Shown here: piece by piece, positions 61,587-64,000 of the stretch
How positions within the stretch are numbered: position 1 is the stretch's first letter
How the letters are laid out: each line of letters starts with the position of its first letter
From: Bacillota bacterium
GTDB lineage: Bacteria; Bacillota; Clostridia; Acetivibrionales; JAEZXR01
DNA: 64,000 nucleotides
Direction of reading: 5' to 3'
Assembly: GCA_023419605.1 (NCBI GenBank)
Contig: JAEZXR010000121.1
Span: 1 to 64,000 of the forward strand
Notes under the pieces: generated by a model
Database searches by the model: none
Seen by the model: the letters and a program-made list of their open reading frames with translations, nothing else
Told to the model about the DNA's origin: nothing
Made by a program: the position numbers and the translations under genes

Positions 61587-63182
61587 ATGAAAGGAATTTT
61601 TAAACCCCTGGCAGTAATTCTGGTTACGACACTTGGTTTGAACACCGCTGTTTTTGCAGGCAATGACAACCGGCAAAACAATACTTTACAGGTCCCATTG
61701 CGATTTATTTGTGAAGCACAGGGGGCGAATGTCGCATGGGATGATCAAACCGGCACAGCCATAGTAACCGCAAAGGAGAACAAGTTCGCCGTCAAACCGG
61801 GAAGCAGGCAGGCGGAAGTAAACGATAAGCCTGTTGTTTTAGACAAGGAGATTTCCTTAGTGGATGGGAGAGTAAAGGTACCACTTTTCTTGCTTAATGA
61901 TGCACTACAGCTGGAATTAACGGAAGACGACTGCCTAAAAGTGCTGGCCCTCAAGTATATCGAGCTGCTCTCCAAAGGTTCTGCTTCCGACTGCCAAATG
62001 CTGTTTGACAGTAACCTGAAACAGACTGTAACAACTGGACTGATCCAGCAGCTTGGCTTAAGTCTGAATTCTCTGGGAGAGTTAAAACAGGCGGATATAA
62101 CTGTCCGCAAAAACGGTATTCATCAAAATGTAGCTATCCGTTATATGTCTGCCGTAATGGGACCGTTCGATTACATAGTACGCTTCACCTATGACGGACT
62201 CATCGACGACGTCATGATCAAGCCGGAAGCTCCGGCCCTTCCCTATCAGGCCCCTGAATATGACAAAAAGGACACCTATATTGAAAAGGAAGTGGTACTG
62301 GGCCAAGGCCCTTGGCAGCTTCCGGGAACCCTTACATTACCGAAGGGAGAAGGCCCTTTCCCCGTTGTAGTTCTCGTACATGGGTCCGGCCCCAATGACA
62401 GGGATGAGACACTGGGACCCTTGAAGCCCTTCCGGGATTTGGCCGTAGGCCTTGCATCCAAAAATATAGCGGTCCTCCGGTACGAGAAAAGATCACTGGA
62501 ACATAACTTGAAGTTTGCACTCATACCCAAAGTAACAGTGAAGGACGAAACTATGGATGATGCCATTTCTGCTGTGAATTTTTTGGCTACTGTCAAAGAA
62601 ATTGACAAATCGAAAATATTTGTACTGGGACACAGCCAGGGCGGTTTGCTGATACCAAGAATTCTCAAGGCAGATGGTGAAGGCACGATCCGGGGCGCTG
62701 CCATTATGAGCGGAAATACAAGGCCTTTGGAAGACTTGCTTGTGGAACAGTACCAGTATCTGCTTGGTTTAAACCTGGCAACCCAGCAGCAGTATGAAGC
62801 AATAAAGATTCAAGCGAATTTGCTCAAGAGCCCGGAGTTTACCCCTGAGAATCCGCCAAAAGGTTTTGCCCTGGGTACCCCCTATTGGTGGGCGGATTTA
62901 AAAAGCTATAAGCCTGCGGAAACCGTAAAAAGCGAGATCAGACCCCTGCTTGTCATGCAAGGTGAACGGGATTACCAGGTATCTGCAGCAGCCGATTTCA
63001 CAGGGTGGAAGGATGCTCTGGCAGGCAAGAGCAATACGACCTTCAAGCTTTATCCCAAGCTCAACCATATGTACACCGAAGGAGAAGGAACATTTAGCAC
63101 TCCCATGGAATATTATACTCCGGCAAATGTTCCGCTCTATGTAATCGAGGACATTGCGCAGTGGATTGCTGCGATAAAGTAA
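61587..63182 (+). CDS. Secreted alpha/beta hydrolase with copper-amine-oxidase-like N domain
   Basis: A 531-residue extracellular protein. A signal peptide ends near VFA (24). A copper-amine-oxidase N-terminal-like domain (about 33-110), common as a wall-associated module in Firmicutes, precedes a DUF3887-like region (about 112-215) and an alpha/beta hydrolase (about 235-531). The Ser nucleophile is in GHSQGG, the acid in QGERDYQV and the His in LNHMY. Probably an esterase or acyl-peptide-type hydrolase of unknown substrate. It lies 18 bases after the DUF1648 gene and is probably co-transcribed. A strong terminator follows. Confidence 0.87.
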   Translation: MKGIFKPLAVILVTTLGLNTAVFAGNDNRQNNTLQVPLRFICEAQGANVAWDDQTGTAIVTAKENKFAVKPGSRQAEVNDKPVVLDKEISLVDGRVKVPLFLLNDALQLELTEDDCLKVLALKYIELLSKGSASDCQMLFDSNLKQTVTTGLIQQLGLSLNSLGELKQADITVRKNGIHQNVAIRYMSAVMGPFDYIVRFTYDGLIDDVMIKPEAPALPYQAPEYDKKDTYIEKEVVLGQGPWQLPGTLTLPKGEGPFPVVVLVHGSGPNDRDETLGPLKPFRDLAVGLASKNIAVLRYEKRSLEHNLKFALIPKVTVKDETMDDAISAVNFLATVKEIDKSKIFVLGHSQGGLLIPRILKADGEGTIRGAAIMSGNTRPLEDLLVEQYQYLLGLNLATQQQYEAIKIQANLLKSPEFTPENPPKGFALGTPYWWADLKSYKPAETVKSEIRPLLVMQGERDYQVSAAADFTGWKDALAGKSNTTFKLYPKLNHMYTEGEGTFSTPMEYYTPANVPLYVIEDIAQWIAAIK

Positions 63183-63212
63183 AGCAGGATAAGTACGGTA
63201 CGATTATACTAC

Positions 63213-63264
63213 AAAAGCAGGGAGGTACCCGGAATATGCATATTCCGGGCACCTCCCTGCTTTT
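63213..63264. terminator. Long bidirectional terminator
   Basis: AAAAGCAGGGAGGT and its complement form a stem of 24 bp with one mismatch, ending in TTTT. It starts 31 bases after the hydrolase stop codon. Confidence 0.9.
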
Positions 63265-63428
63265 ATGGATAACTGCGTTTCCAGTAAACAAAATTCTCTG
63301 TTTTCAAAGGATTTCCATACTATCCTCACAAATACCGATAGCAGAAAAGTAAAAATTAATAACGCAATTTCTGTTTACGATTTTACATAAGGGGTAAATA
63401 TAATCATTACAACCGACCCCCTTGTTTT

Positions 63429-63464
63429 GGTTCAAGATGATCGTGAATCTTGAACCATTTTTTT
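63429..63464 (+). terminator. Second hairpin with T-tract in the 63183-63564 gap
   Basis: GGTTCAAGAT and ATCTTGAACC enclose an 8-base loop and run into a T-tract on the + strand. No + strand gene directly precedes it, so it may mark lost sequence or stop read-through toward the opposing permease gene. Nothing else is recognised in this gap. Confidence 0.65.
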
Positions 63465-63564
63465 GTTCTGCAGTCGTTTCCGGGGGCATGAACCTTTCTT
63501 TAATAATGTTAACGGGACGCGTACATTGCAGTAACACTAAGAGTATTATACTGTAACTTCTTCA

Positions 63565-64000
63565 TTACGCCCCGGCACCAAATCCATTCTCCTGTTTTTG
63601 CACTGGCTGGGCTTTTATGGAGGAACCTCTGCTCTTCGCCTTCTGTACATCTCTTCTTGCCATCAAAAGCCGCTGAATAATGATGAACAAACACAGCAGC
63701 GCTGACACGACAATCTTGGTCCACCAGGAATTTAAAGTTCCGTCGAACATGATGATGTTCTGAATTACACCCTGGGTCAAAGCCCCGAACAGCGCACCGA
63801 TTACATATCCCACACCTCCCGTAAGGAGGGTTCCTCCGATAACTGTTGACGCTATGGCATCCAATTCCATTCCCTGCCCATGGAGAGAGTACCCGGAAAG
63901 CATGTAAAAACTGAATACAATCCCCGCCAGTGCCGCAAAAACTCCATTCAAGGTATAGATCAGCACCTTCGTTCTCGCCACGGGAAGTCCCATTAGAATG
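63565..64000 (-). CDS. yjfF: Sugar ABC transporter permease, YjfF/RbsC family (C-terminal part)
   Basis: The last 144 residues of a BPD_transp_2-family permease; the frame is open to the window edge and the start lies outside. MGLPVARTKVLIYTLNG, LDAIASTVIGGTLLTGGVGY and FDGTLNSWWTKIVVSALLCL are closely related to YjfF, the second permease of the galactofuranose-type importer. The C-terminal tail after RLLMARRDVQKAK is polar and longer than usual. It probably ends an operon encoded to the right. It differs in family from the LplB/YtcP systems. Confidence 0.85.
   Translation of the reverse strand, partial: ILMGLPVARTKVLIYTLNGVFAALAGIVFSFYMLSGYSLHGQGMELDAIASTVIGGTLLTGGVGYVIGALFGALTQGVIQNIIMFDGTLNSWWTKIVVSALLCLFIIIQRLLMARRDVQKAKSRGSSIKAQPVQKQENGFGAGA

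Noticed and set aside
63429..63464. Hairpin considered as an attenuator of the permease gene
   Set aside because: Its T-tract is on the + strand, whereas the permease gene is on the - strand and ends upstream of it, so it cannot attenuate that gene.

Overview
The window looks like a chromosomal piece of an anaerobic, spore-forming, plant-polysaccharide-degrading Firmicute (class Clostridia). This is inferred from strong AGGAGG-type ribosome binding sites, low-to-moderate GC, a spore-cortex amidase (CwlD), Mn-type SOD, a secreted GH8 endoglucanase with a Thr/Pro linker, and several LplA/LplB/YtcP-type sugar ABC transporters, each paired with a membrane-bound AraC regulator. No rRNA, tRNA or CRISPR array was recognised.

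Layout. 1-2964: a glutathione peroxidase and a GH36-like alpha-galactosidase, both with clear terminators. 3030-3943: a REP-type transposase (RAYT) gene bracketed by GGGGAC inverted ends; a solo end copy lies at 10244-10266. 4060-10184 (+): sensor-AraC regulator, two permeases and a solute-binding lipoprotein (system 1). 10370-16802 (-): a second set (system 2) with a structured repeat element between lipoprotein and permease genes. 17109-30040 (-): a long sugar-catabolic block: GH95-like hydrolase, FGGY kinase, aldo/keto reductase, 2-hydroxyacid dehydrogenase, cupin phosphoglucose isomerase, AroE-like dehydrogenase, phosphotriesterase-like lactonase, SMP-30 lactonase, GH105, zinc dehydrogenase and a GntR/UTRA regulator. 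A TATGTNCGTACATA box lies in front of the regulator and both enzyme transcription units. 30259-33626: a RibD/DHFR-like reductase and a large heparinase II/III-type lyase with its own promoter and inverted-repeat operator. 33821-42338 (-): system 3 (AraC, permeases, lipoprotein) plus the GH8 endoglucanase. 43029-47805: envelope and signalling genes (DUF421, DUF4363, divergent polysaccharide deacetylase, cwlD, chemotaxis receptor). 47900-48552: remnant of a fourth transporter/lyase locus fused by deletion. 48705-55638: heterodimeric ABC exporter with divergent LysR, a TetR operon and SOD. 57041-64000: secreted purple-acid-phosphatase-like protein, a YtrA-type GntR/DUF1648 pair, a secreted alpha/beta hydrolase and the end of a YjfF-like sugar permease gene.

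How it fits together (inference). Secreted GH8 and other enzymes release oligosaccharides. The three binding-protein transporters import them under control of their AraC sensors. Cytoplasmic GH36, GH95-like, GH105 and heparinase-like enzymes cut them further, and the GntR-controlled block oxidises, delactonises, isomerises and phosphorylates a sugar by a route I cannot match to a textbook pathway.

The strongest new signal is a pair of promoters, in front of the system-3 lipoprotein gene (40136-40233) and the GH8 gene (42864-42961). They share three TTGTTAA boxes at identical 20, 22 and 27 bp offsets to a TTTACT -35 element, which suggests a common activator and links that transporter to GH8 products.
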